Assembly (NCBI RefSeq): GCF_015277775.1
Contig: NZ_CP063849.1
Span: 4,216,001-4,280,000, forward strand
Source: Paludibaculum fermentans
GTDB taxonomy: Bacteria; Acidobacteriota; Terriglobia; Bryobacterales; Bryobacteraceae
DNA: 64,000 nucleotides
Reading direction: 5' to 3'
Shown here: positions 18,547 through 26,352 of the stretch, one piece after another
Numbering within the stretch: position 1 is the first letter of the stretch
Layout of the letters: each line of letters starts with the position of its first letter
Notes under the pieces: model-generated
What the model saw: the letters and a program-made list of their open reading frames with translations, nothing else
Database searches by the model: none
Told to the model about the DNA's origin: nothing
Position numbers and translations under genes: made by a program

Positions 18547-19758
18547 ATGAAACGCTGGTTCTGGATCCTGTTCCTGGTCATCGTGGCCGCTGCCGGGCTG
18601 TGGTTGGCTTCCAAACGCAATGCTCCGCCGGAATCGCCATTTGCCCGCGCCCACAGGGAGACGCTGGTGAGCATGCTCACCACGAACGGCAAAACCGAGC
18701 CGGTGGAGTGGTCTCCGGTCCACGCTGAGCGCGAGGGCCGGGTGGTGCGCCTGCTGGTGCAGCGCGGCCAGACCGTGGGTGCCGGCGCCGTCCTGGCGGA
18801 GCTGGAGAACAACGACGCGCAATCCGAGCTGGCCGCCGCGCAGTCGCGGCTGGAGCAGGCGAAGGCTGAACTGGCCAACTTGCAGCGGGGCGGACGCGCG
18901 GCGGAACTCGTTGAAATCGAAGGACAACTGAAGCGGTTCCAGGTGGAGCGCGAGCCGGCCAGGCGCGAAGTTGCGTCACTGGAACGGCTGGTCACGAACC
19001 AAGCCGCGACGCGCGCGGAACTGGACGCCGCCAAGGATAAGCTGGCCCAACTGGATGCGCAGATCGCCGCGCAACAGGCGCGCCGCACGGCCCTGGTGGG
19101 TCAAGGGGATATCCCGGTCGCACAGGCCCGGGTGCGGGACGCCGAGGCGGCCGTCAGCCTGGCGCAGCGCCGCAAAGAGCTGTCGGTGATCCGGGCGCCG
19201 CGCAGCGGCGTGGTCTATGATCTCGCGGCGAAATCGGGCGCCTGGCTCGGCGCGGGCGACCTGGTCGCCAAGGTCGGCGACACCTCAAAGCTGCGGGTGA
19301 CCGTGTATATCGACGAACCGGACCTGGGGCGCATCCGCAAGGGGCTGCCGGTCGCCATCACCTGGCAGGCCGAACCGCGCGGAGAGTGGAAGGGCGTCGT
19401 CGACGAGATCCCTACCCAGGTGATCGCGTTGGGCACCCGCCAGGTGGGCGAGGTGGTAACGCTGGCCGACAACCCGAATCACGACCTGCCGCCGGGCGCC
19501 AACATCGACGCCAAGATCCGGGCCCAGGTGGTGGAGAACGCCATCACGATCCCGAAAGCGGCCCTGCGCCGGGAGAATGGCGAGCTGGGTGTGTTCGTGC
19601 TGAAGGCCGGGAAGCTGGAGTGGAAGAAGGTGACGGTGGGCGTCTCCAGCGAGACGAAGGCCGAGATCCAATCCGGCGTCAGCGACGGCGACAGCGTGGC
19701 CCTGCCGTCAGAATCGGCCATCGCGGCCGGCATGACGGTGACGCCCGTTTATCCTTAA
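18547..19758 (+). CDS. HlyD-family periplasmic adaptor (membrane fusion protein)
   Basis: 403 residues. An N-terminal anchor (RWFWILFLVIVAAAGLWLA) leads to a split lipoyl domain (EREGRVVRLLVQRGQTVGAGAVLAEL, resumed at IRAPRSGVVYDLAAKSGAWLGAGD). Between the two halves lies a long coiled-coil hairpin (about 95-205, rich in A/E/Q/R), then the beta-barrel and membrane-proximal domains. Such adaptors join an inner-membrane pump to an outer-membrane channel. No pump or TolC gene follows, since the next gene is on the opposite strand. The partners must be elsewhere. The start ATG follows the upstream stop by 10 bases. Confidence 0.88.
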   Translation: MKRWFWILFLVIVAAAGLWLASKRNAPPESPFARAHRETLVSMLTTNGKTEPVEWSPVHAEREGRVVRLLVQRGQTVGAGAVLAELENNDAQSELAAAQSRLEQAKAELANLQRGGRAAELVEIEGQLKRFQVEREPARREVASLERLVTNQAATRAELDAAKDKLAQLDAQIAAQQARRTALVGQGDIPVAQARVRDAEAAVSLAQRRKELSVIRAPRSGVVYDLAAKSGAWLGAGDLVAKVGDTSKLRVTVYIDEPDLGRIRKGLPVAITWQAEPRGEWKGVVDEIPTQVIALGTRQVGEVVTLADNPNHDLPPGANIDAKIRAQVVENAITIPKAALRRENGELGVFVLKAGKLEWKKVTVGVSSETKAEIQSGVSDGDSVALPSESAIAAGMTVTPVYP

Positions 19759-19775
19759 CTACCGGTTGCGCAGGA

Positions 19776-20705
19776 TCAGGCCGGGCGGGACATGGCGGCC
19801 GGCAACTGGTGATCTTCCGCGACACGTAGGTGCTGGGTTTCGGCCTCGATCAGTTCCGTCTGGTCCACACCGGACACGGTGATCTGGTAGCGGTTGTTGT
19901 CTGAGCGGGTCACGAAGCCGCGCTCCTTCAGATACCAGAGCGTGAATTCCAGGTGGTCGCGCGGGATCCCCAGCAGGTCTTCCAACTCGAAGAGGCTCAT
20001 CGAGGGCGACTGCACGTCCTGCATCCGCTTGCGGTAAAGGACGCTGAGCACGCCGTAGCGTTTGGACTTCTCCGCCGCCGGGCCGCGAGCCGACTCGGGC
20101 GAATGGAACACCTTCCAGCGGGCCTTGAGCGTTTGGGCGTAGACCGCGTCGTAAGCCGCGCGGCGCGCCGGATGGCCCAGGATCTCGAAGGCCTTCGTCA
20201 GCTTCTTGAAGACTTCCTCGTTACCGGACTCTTTGTTATCAGGGTGATAGCGCTGGGCCAGCAGGCGATAGACGCGGTGGATGGTGTCGTGGAGGGCCTT
20301 GGGGTTGAGCTGCAGGAGCTCGTAGAGGTCTTCCTCGGGCAGGGTGCCGAGGTGCACGCCGGCGTTGTCCGCCGCCGCGGCTTCGCACAGCAGGCCCACG
20401 CGGTAGAAGCCCATGGCTCCGGTGCGGCACCAGCAGACCTTGGCGCGTTCGGCGAGCTCAAAACCCATGGACGAAGTTTCGCCGGGCGCTCGGAGCTGAA
20501 TGACCAGGCCGATGGGCAGGGCGACCCGCGTCTGCAGACCGGCTCCGCCTTCGCTGATGTCGACGAGCATCGCTGCCGCGGCCTGCCGCACATTGTAGGC
20601 ATCGTCGAAGGTCATGCGAACCTCGACGGGCTGGGTCTTGAGGATCCGCCTGCGGTTGCGCCGCTCGCTGGGACTGTTTTCCGCCATCTCCATACAGTTC
20701 GGCAA
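19776..20705 (-). CDS. PilZ - J-domain - winged-helix protein
   Basis: 309 residues. Residues about 15-110 form a PilZ-like barrel (RRNRRR at the N-terminus matching the RxxxR c-di-GMP switch, DISEGGAGLQT matching D/NxSxxG). Residues about 126-185 are a J domain with the HPD triad (RYHPDNKES, His154-Pro155-Asp156), which would stimulate an Hsp70. The C-terminal 90 residues look like a winged helix (LFELEDLLGIPRDHLEFTLWYLKERGFV). The combination suggests a c-di-GMP-responsive chaperone adaptor, but this is inference. A smaller paralogue with the same J and winged-helix parts is encoded at 30671-31267. ATGs at 20693 and 20687 are alternative starts. Confidence 0.8.
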   Translation of the reverse strand: MPNCMEMAENSPSERRNRRRILKTQPVEVRMTFDDAYNVRQAAAAMLVDISEGGAGLQTRVALPIGLVIQLRAPGETSSMGFELAERAKVCWCRTGAMGFYRVGLLCEAAAADNAGVHLGTLPEEDLYELLQLNPKALHDTIHRVYRLLAQRYHPDNKESGNEEVFKKLTKAFEILGHPARRAAYDAVYAQTLKARWKVFHSPESARGPAAEKSKRYGVLSVLYRKRMQDVQSPSMSLFELEDLLGIPRDHLEFTLWYLKERGFVTRSDNNRYQITVSGVDQTELIEAETQHLRVAEDHQLPAAMSRPA

Positions 20706-20760
20706 TCTGCACCGATCTGATTAGGGTTACTTCACGAAACAGCCGCCGGTTTAATGTGGG

Positions 20761-20787
20761 GGGACTCGCGCGGAGGGCGCGAGTCCC
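20761..20787 (-). terminator. Strong hairpin downstream of the parvulin gene
   Basis: Perfect 11-bp stem (GGGACTCGCGC with its complement) and a 5-base loop, 10 bases after the stop of the leftward parvulin gene. No T-tract follows on that strand, so it may act as a Rho-independent terminator of modest strength or as an mRNA 3'-end stabiliser. Confidence 0.6.
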
Positions 20788-20797
20788 GTTAGGCGGG

Positions 20798-21823
20798 CTA
20801 CTGCTTTTCGGTGGGCACCGCGGGTCCGGCCGCCCCAAAGTAGGTCGGATCCAGCACCGGCTTGCCGGCTGCCTTGATGGCGTCCATCGCCTTCTGTGCG
20901 GCTTCCGACTGCAGGCGGCGTTCGATCTCGGGCTTCACTTCGTCGAAGGGCTTGGCGCCACGTTCCTGCACCTGGATCAGGTGGTAGCCGAACTGAGTCT
21001 TCACCGGCTGGCTGAGCTCGCCGATCGGGAGGGAGAAGACGGCCTGGTCGAACTGGGGCACCATCTTACCTTTGCCGAACGCGCCGCCCAGATCGCCGCC
21101 CATGGCGCCGCTGCCGGTGTCGTCCGACTCGGCCTTGGCGAGCGTGGCGAAGTCCTCGCCCTTGGCGATCTTCTCGCGGATCTCGTTGGTCTTGGCGAGC
21201 GCCTCTTCTTCCGTCAGGTCCTTCTGGTCCTTCTTCAGGGGAACGCGGGACCCCTTGAAGCGGATGAGGATGTGGCGGGCCTTGGCGCTGGCGAACTCGT
21301 CCTTATGGGCCTCGAACCAGGCCTTCTCGGCGGCTTCGGTCGGCTTGTTCTGTTCCAGGAGCCGCTGATAGAGGTTGGAGGCGAGGAAGCTTTCGGCCTG
21401 CAGTTGGAGCTGGAGCTTCACTGAGGGGTTCTCGTCGATCTTGAGCTTGCGGGCCTCGGCGGCGTAGGTGTAGATCTCGCTGAGCTGCTCTGCCAGCTTA
21501 CGGCGCGCTTCCGGGGTGTTGCCGCCCAACTGGTTCTTGAGGTTGGCCGGGAGGTTCGCCATCATGTCGTCGAACTGCGTTTTCGTCATCTTCTTCGCAC
21601 CGGCGGAGAAGACGATGGGGTCGGCGCCGGCCGGCTTGGCAGCGGCGGCGGGAGCGGCGGCGGGCTTTGCGGGAGCCGCGGCCGGGGTGGCAGCCGGTTT
21701 TGCGGCCGCCGGCTTGGCCGGAGATGCCTGAGTCGGCGCCTGCTTCGCGGGGGCGGCGGCAGGTGCCTGCGCCCATACGGCGCCGCCAAGCATCACAATA
21801 AGGAGAACTCGCATATTCCTCAT
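20798..21823 (-). CDS. Exported parvulin-type peptidyl-prolyl isomerase
   Basis: 341 residues with a signal peptide (VLLIVMLGGAVWAQ), then a low-complexity Ala/Pro/Lys linker (about 20-66), a SurA-like helical chaperone part, and a PpiC/parvulin domain from about 185 to 290. The domain shows KARHILIRFKG, GSGAMGGDLG, VPQFDQAVFSLPIGELSQPV and FGYHLIQV. It would assist folding of outer-membrane or periplasmic proteins. A second ATG at 21814 follows GAGGAA and may be the true start. The divergent ABC exporter starts at 21822, so the two coding regions touch head to head and each promoter must lie inside the other gene. Confidence 0.9.
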   Translation of the reverse strand: MRNMRVLLIVMLGGAVWAQAPAAAPAKQAPTQASPAKPAAAKPAATPAAAPAKPAAAPAAAAKPAGADPIVFSAGAKKMTKTQFDDMMANLPANLKNQLGGNTPEARRKLAEQLSEIYTYAAEARKLKIDENPSVKLQLQLQAESFLASNLYQRLLEQNKPTEAAEKAWFEAHKDEFASAKARHILIRFKGSRVPLKKDQKDLTEEEALAKTNEIREKIAKGEDFATLAKAESDDTGSGAMGGDLGGAFGKGKMVPQFDQAVFSLPIGELSQPVKTQFGYHLIQVQERGAKPFDEVKPEIERRLQSEAAQKAMDAIKAAGKPVLDPTYFGAAGPAVPTEKQ

Positions 21824-23687
21824 GGTAACCCGCCCATCCGCTAAAGCTGAGAGAACCCCCTCGCGCCTGAAAGGCGACGGGCCGAAGAAACCGACAAGCT
21901 GGAAGGCTGTCTGGCCGGACGTGAAGGAGCTGATGAAGCCGCGGCGGAATCAACTGCTGCTGGGGCTCGGGCTCATCTTTATCAGCCGCTCCGCCGGATT
22001 GGTGCTGCCCAGTTCCACCAAGTACCTGGTCGACGACATCATCGGCAAGCACAAGCCGGAACTGCTGACGCCGCTGATTCTGGCGGTTCTGGCGGCGACC
22101 ACGGTCCAGGGCGTAACGTCCTTTTGGCTCACACAGTTACTGTCGAAGTCGGCCCAGAAGCTGATCGCGGAACTGCGCTGCAAAGTGCAGTCTCACGTCG
22201 GCCGGTTGCCGGTCACTTACTTCGATACCAACAAGAGCGGCCAGCTCGTCTCGCGGATCATGAACGACGTGGAAGGGGTCCGCAACCTGGTGGGCACCGG
22301 CCTGGTGGAATTCGTCGGCGGACTGCTGACGGCGTTCCTGGCGTTCTTCATGCTGCTGCGGATCAGCCCGTTATTGACCATGCTGGCACTGGCCGTCGTT
22401 TTGACCTTTTCGCTGGTTTTACAGCGGGCGTTCAAGACTCTTCGCCCTATCTTTCGGGAGCGTGGCAAGATCACGGCTGAGGTCACCGGGCGATTGACGG
22501 AGTCACTGGGCGGCATCCGGGTGATCAAGGGATACCATGCCGAGGAGCGGGAAGAGACCGTCTTCCGGGCCGGCGCGCAGCGGATCCTGGACAACGTGCT
22601 GCAGTCACTGACGGGCGTTTCCCTGATGAGCCTGTCGGCCACGGTCCTTCTAGGTCTGGTGGGCGCGCTGGTGATGTTTGTTGGCGGGCGGCAGATCCTG
22701 AACGGCACCTTGACCCTGGGCGGCTTCGTAACCTTTACCGCCTTCCTCGCCATCCTGGTCGCCCCGGTCTTCCAGATCGTGGGTATTGGGACGCAGTTGA
22801 CCGAGGCGCTGGCCGGATTGGAACGGACTCGCGAGATCCTCAACGAGCAGGCGGAAGACGCCGATCCGAACCGGACCGCGGTGATGGGTCCGATTCGCGG
22901 CGATGTGCTGTTCGAGGACGTCCACTTCTCTTATGAGGAGGGCAAGGAAGTCCTGCACGGGGTCAGCTTCCATGCGCCGCCCGGGACGGTGACCGCACTG
23001 GTTGGGTCCTCCGGATCCGGCAAGTCCACCACCATCGGGCTGATCTCCGCCTTCCACGCCCCGACGACCGGCACGGTGCTGGTCGACGGGCAGGATCTCT
23101 CGAAGGTCCGGCTGTCGAGCTACCGCACGCAGTTGGGCGTCGTGCTGCAGGAGACGTTTCTGTTCGACGGGACGATCCGCGAGAATGTGGCCTTTGCGCG
23201 GCCGCATGCGACCGAGGCCGAGATCATGGAAGCCTGCCGCATTGCGCGCGTCGATGAATTTGCGGAACGGTTCCCGGAAGGGTACGAGACCGTGGTCGGC
23301 GAGCGGGGCGTCAAGCTGAGCGGCGGGCAGAAGCAGCGCGTCTCGATCGCCCGCGCGATCCTGGCGGATCCGCGGATCCTGATCCTGGACGAGGCGACGT
23401 CGAGCCTGGATAGCGAGACGGAAGCGCTGATCCAGCACGGGCTCGGCTACCTGATGCAGGGCCGCACCACGTTTGTCATTGCGCACCGCCTTTCGACGAT
23501 CCGGCGGGCAGACCAGATCCTGGTGATGGAAGACGGCCTGCTGGTGGAGAAGGGCGCGCACCACGAGCTGTACGCCAATCGCGGGCGCTACTACGATCTG
23601 TATACGCGGCAGCACGGCATCGAAACCAACCTGTTCCTGGCGCCCGGCGAAGGGGATACTTTCGACGAACCGCAAGCGGCCAAATAG
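21822..23687 (+). CDS. MsbA-like ABC exporter (fused permease and ATPase)
   Basis: 621 residues. The six-helix type-I exporter domain (about 45-345) is followed by the nucleotide-binding domain with Walker A (GSSGSGKST, near 397), Q-loop (LQETFLFDG), signature LSGGQKQR (near 500), Walker B with catalytic Glu (ILILDEATSS) and H-loop (IAHRLSTI). It acts as a homodimer or heterodimer, exporting lipid, peptide or drug across the inner membrane. No accessory gene shows the substrate. It is followed by the ATPase gene at 23728 after 40 bases. Confidence 0.93.
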   Translation: MVTRPSAKAERTPSRLKGDGPKKPTSWKAVWPDVKELMKPRRNQLLLGLGLIFISRSAGLVLPSSTKYLVDDIIGKHKPELLTPLILAVLAATTVQGVTSFWLTQLLSKSAQKLIAELRCKVQSHVGRLPVTYFDTNKSGQLVSRIMNDVEGVRNLVGTGLVEFVGGLLTAFLAFFMLLRISPLLTMLALAVVLTFSLVLQRAFKTLRPIFRERGKITAEVTGRLTESLGGIRVIKGYHAEEREETVFRAGAQRILDNVLQSLTGVSLMSLSATVLLGLVGALVMFVGGRQILNGTLTLGGFVTFTAFLAILVAPVFQIVGIGTQLTEALAGLERTREILNEQAEDADPNRTAVMGPIRGDVLFEDVHFSYEEGKEVLHGVSFHAPPGTVTALVGSSGSGKSTTIGLISAFHAPTTGTVLVDGQDLSKVRLSSYRTQLGVVLQETFLFDGTIRENVAFARPHATEAEIMEACRIARVDEFAERFPEGYETVVGERGVKLSGGQKQRVSIARAILADPRILILDEATSSLDSETEALIQHGLGYLMQGRTTFVIAHRLSTIRRADQILVMEDGLLVEKGAHHELYANRGRYYDLYTRQHGIETNLFLAPGEGDTFDEPQAAK

Positions 23688-23727
23688 CCCGGTCGCGGGG
23701 CAGCGAGTCCTTCTACAATGAGCAGGT

Positions 23728-26058
23728 ATGCTGCCTGACTATGAGAAGCTCGGCGCCTTCTACCTGGGCCGTTTGAAGGACACAGACCAGACCCTGTTGT
23801 ACGACAGCAAGGACCTCACGACGCATGCCGTGTGCGTGGGGATGACGGGCTCCGGCAAGACCGGTCTGTGCCTGGGCCTGCTGGAAGAGGCGGCGATCGA
23901 CGGGATTCCGGCGCTGGTGATCGATCCCAAGGGCGACCTGGCGAACCTGCTGCTGACGTTCCCTGCCCTGGAGGCGGCCGACTTCGAGCCCTGGGTGAAC
24001 CCGGACGAGGCGCGGAACAAGGGGCTGGAAGTGCCGGCGTTTGCGGCCGCCGAAGCCGAGAAGTGGAAGAAGGGCCTGGCGCAGTGGGGGCAGGATGGCG
24101 CGCGGATCCAGCGGCTGCGCGATGCGTGCGAGTTCGCGGTGTATACGCCGGGCTCCGATGCGGGCATCCCGGTCTCCATCATCAAGTCGTTCGATGCGCC
24201 ATCGCAGGCGATCCTGGACGACCGTGAAGCGCTGAGGGACCGTGTGAGCTCCACGGCTACGTCGCTGCTGGCGCTGGCCGGGATCGATGCCGATCCGGTG
24301 CAGTCGCGCGAGCACATCCTGCTGTCGACGATCCTGGACACGGCGTGGCGGGCGGGCGCGAGCCTCGACCTGGCGTCCATCATCGGGCAGATCCAGAAGC
24401 CGCCGTTCCAGCGCGTGGGCGTGCTGGATCTCGATTCCTTCTACCCGGCGAAGGAGCGGTTCGGACTGGCGATGGCGTTGAACAATCTGCTGGCGTCGCC
24501 GGGCTTCGAGGCGTGGCTCAACGGGGATCCGCTCGACATCGACGCGATGCTGTGGACGCCCAAGGGCAAGCCTCGCATCAGCATCTTCTCCATCGCGCAC
24601 CTCAGCGATACGGAGCGCATGTTCTTCGTCTCCCTGCTACTGAACCAGACCCTGTCGTGGGTGCGCAGCCAGAGCGGCACGTCGTCGCTGCGGGCTCTGC
24701 TCTACATGGACGAGATCTTCGGGTACTTCCCGCCGATTGCGAATCCGCCGTCGAAGAAGCCGCTGCTGACGCTGCTGAAGCAGGCGCGGGCGTTCGGGTT
24801 GGGCGTGGTGCTGGCGACGCAGAATCCGGTGGACCTGGACTACAAGGGGTTGGGCAACACCGGCACGTGGTTCATTGGCCGGCTGCAGACGGAACGGGAC
24901 AAGGCGCGGGTGCTGGAAGGGCTGGAAGGCGCAGCGGCTTCGACCGGCGCGAAGTTCGATCGCGGCGCGATGGAGCAGATCCTGGCCGGGCTGGGCAATC
25001 GCGTCTTCCTGCTGAATAACGTGCACGAGGACGGCCCGGTGCTGTTCCAGACGCGTTGGACGCTGTCTTACCTGCGGGGTCCTCTGGCGCGGCCGGAGAT
25101 CAAGCGGCTGATGCAGGCCGCGCCACGGGCAGTGGTCGATGATGCCGTGGTGGCGGAGGTGCCGGGCGAGTCGTCGACGGTGCCGGTGCTGCCTCCGGAT
25201 GTGAGCCAGTTGTTCGTGCCGTTGAAGGGCTCCGTGCTGAGCTATGAGCCGCGGATCCTCGGCGTCGCCCGCGTGCAGTTTGCCGATGCCAAGCTGGGCG
25301 TCGATGAGGTGCGCGATTGTCTCTACGCCTGCCCCATCACGGATGAGGCGATTCCGGTGGACTGGCCACAGGCCGAGGCGCTGGACGTGCCCCTGAACGA
25401 TCTGGAGAAGACGCCCACGGATGGGGCGACCTTTGCGGAACTGCCGGCGATTGCGGCTCGCGGGAAGAACTATGCCATCTGGCAGAAGTCGTTCGCGACC
25501 TGGCTGTTCCAGAACCAGTCGCTGGAACTGTTGCGGAGCCCGTCGACGGGTGAGCTTTCGCGGATCGGCGAAGCGGAACGGGACTTCCGGCTGCGGATCC
25601 AGCAGTCGGCTCGCGAGGCGCGGGATGGGCAGATCCAGGATCTGCGGGCGAAGTACGCGCCGAAGCTCCAGACGCTGGATGACCGATTGCAGCGGGCGCA
25701 GTTGAAACTGGAGCAGGAGAAGGCGCAGGCGACCTCGCAGACGTTGAGCTCCGTGCTGTCCATCGGCACCTCGATCCTGGGGGCGTTCATGGGCCGCAAG
25801 ACGATCAGCGCCGCCAACATCAACCGCATCGGCACGGCCGCGCGGGCGGCGACGAAGATCGGCAAGGAGCGCGGCGACGTGGGGCTGGCTACGGATACGG
25901 TGGAGAGCGTGCAGGCCCGGTTGCAGGAGCTGAATCAGCAACTGGCGGACGAGATTGCAGCCATTCCCGAAGTCGGCAACGAGGAGTTCGGCTCCATCAC
26001 TTTGAAGCCGAAGAAGACGGGCATCCAGGTGCAGTTGGTCTCGCTGGTCTGGATGTAG
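23728..26058 (+). CDS. HerA/FtsK-like P-loop ATPase of unknown role
   Basis: 776 residues. A P-loop lies at residues 38-46 (GMTGSGKTG), Walker B-like LLYMDEIFG near 330, and a sensor motif ATQNPVDLDYKGLGN of the HerA/VirD4 superfamily. Residues about 620-685 are a charged coiled coil (REARDGQIQDLRAKYAPKL), followed by a glycine-rich hydrophobic hairpin (SIGTSILGAFMGRK) that may contact membrane. Relatives pump DNA or protein or remodel complexes. This stand-alone version has no known partner here. A TACAAT box 9 bases before the ATG suggests its own promoter and a very short leader. Confidence 0.82.
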   Translation: MLPDYEKLGAFYLGRLKDTDQTLLYDSKDLTTHAVCVGMTGSGKTGLCLGLLEEAAIDGIPALVIDPKGDLANLLLTFPALEAADFEPWVNPDEARNKGLEVPAFAAAEAEKWKKGLAQWGQDGARIQRLRDACEFAVYTPGSDAGIPVSIIKSFDAPSQAILDDREALRDRVSSTATSLLALAGIDADPVQSREHILLSTILDTAWRAGASLDLASIIGQIQKPPFQRVGVLDLDSFYPAKERFGLAMALNNLLASPGFEAWLNGDPLDIDAMLWTPKGKPRISIFSIAHLSDTERMFFVSLLLNQTLSWVRSQSGTSSLRALLYMDEIFGYFPPIANPPSKKPLLTLLKQARAFGLGVVLATQNPVDLDYKGLGNTGTWFIGRLQTERDKARVLEGLEGAAASTGAKFDRGAMEQILAGLGNRVFLLNNVHEDGPVLFQTRWTLSYLRGPLARPEIKRLMQAAPRAVVDDAVVAEVPGESSTVPVLPPDVSQLFVPLKGSVLSYEPRILGVARVQFADAKLGVDEVRDCLYACPITDEAIPVDWPQAEALDVPLNDLEKTPTDGATFAELPAIAARGKNYAIWQKSFATWLFQNQSLELLRSPSTGELSRIGEAERDFRLRIQQSAREARDGQIQDLRAKYAPKLQTLDDRLQRAQLKLEQEKAQATSQTLSSVLSIGTSILGAFMGRKTISAANINRIGTAARAATKIGKERGDVGLATDTVESVQARLQELNQQLADEIAAIPEVGNEEFGSITLKPKKTGIQVQLVSLVWM

Positions 26059-26099
26059 GATCCCGCCCTCATTTTTTCCGCGTCGCAATTGAAACTCAG

Positions 26100-26128
26100 T
26101 TGCAGAACGCGTGATCTTGCCCTATATT
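26100..26128 (+). promoter_or_regulatory. Promoter of the siderophore-uptake operon
   Basis: TTGCAG (26100-26105), 17 bases, TATATT (26123-26128): near-consensus housekeeping spacing in an AT-rich island. A half-repeat TTGCAGA (26100-26106) matches TCTGCAA (26139-26145) in inverted orientation across the promoter, and GCAATT recurs at 26085 and 26142. Together they make a plausible operator, possibly for iron control, although no classical Fur box is visible. Confidence 0.6.
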
Positions 26129-26201
26129 AACTAAAAGATCTGCAATTCACTTGCAACTTAGGGATATCTGAGGCGGACCCAGGGGAGGTTCGCGGAAGAG
26201 G

Positions 26202-26249
26202 TCCGGGTCTAAACGTTCATCTCTTGGCCGAGCGGCGTCCAGACCCGGA
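26202..26249 (+). promoter_or_regulatory. Hairpin in the long 5' leader of the siderophore operon
   Basis: The predicted start of transcription near 26135 leaves about 215 bases before the ATG at 26353. A perfect 9-bp stem (TCCGGGTCT at 26202-26210 with AGACCCGGA at 26241-26249) encloses a 30-base loop. Such a leader is long for this window and could carry post-transcriptional control. Confidence 0.45.
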
Positions 26250-26352
26250 AGATCGACAACCTGTCAGGGCCGGCGACCTCGTCCGATTATAGGCGCGCCG
26301 GTTCCTCACTTCCAAGCATTGCGGCCTGGGATGGCCGCACAGAGAGGGACAC

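Noticed and set aside
24637-26088. 483-codon open frame opposite the HerA-like ATPase
   Set aside because: Arg/Gln/His-rich translation typical of antisense GC-rich frames. The sense frame has clear motifs.
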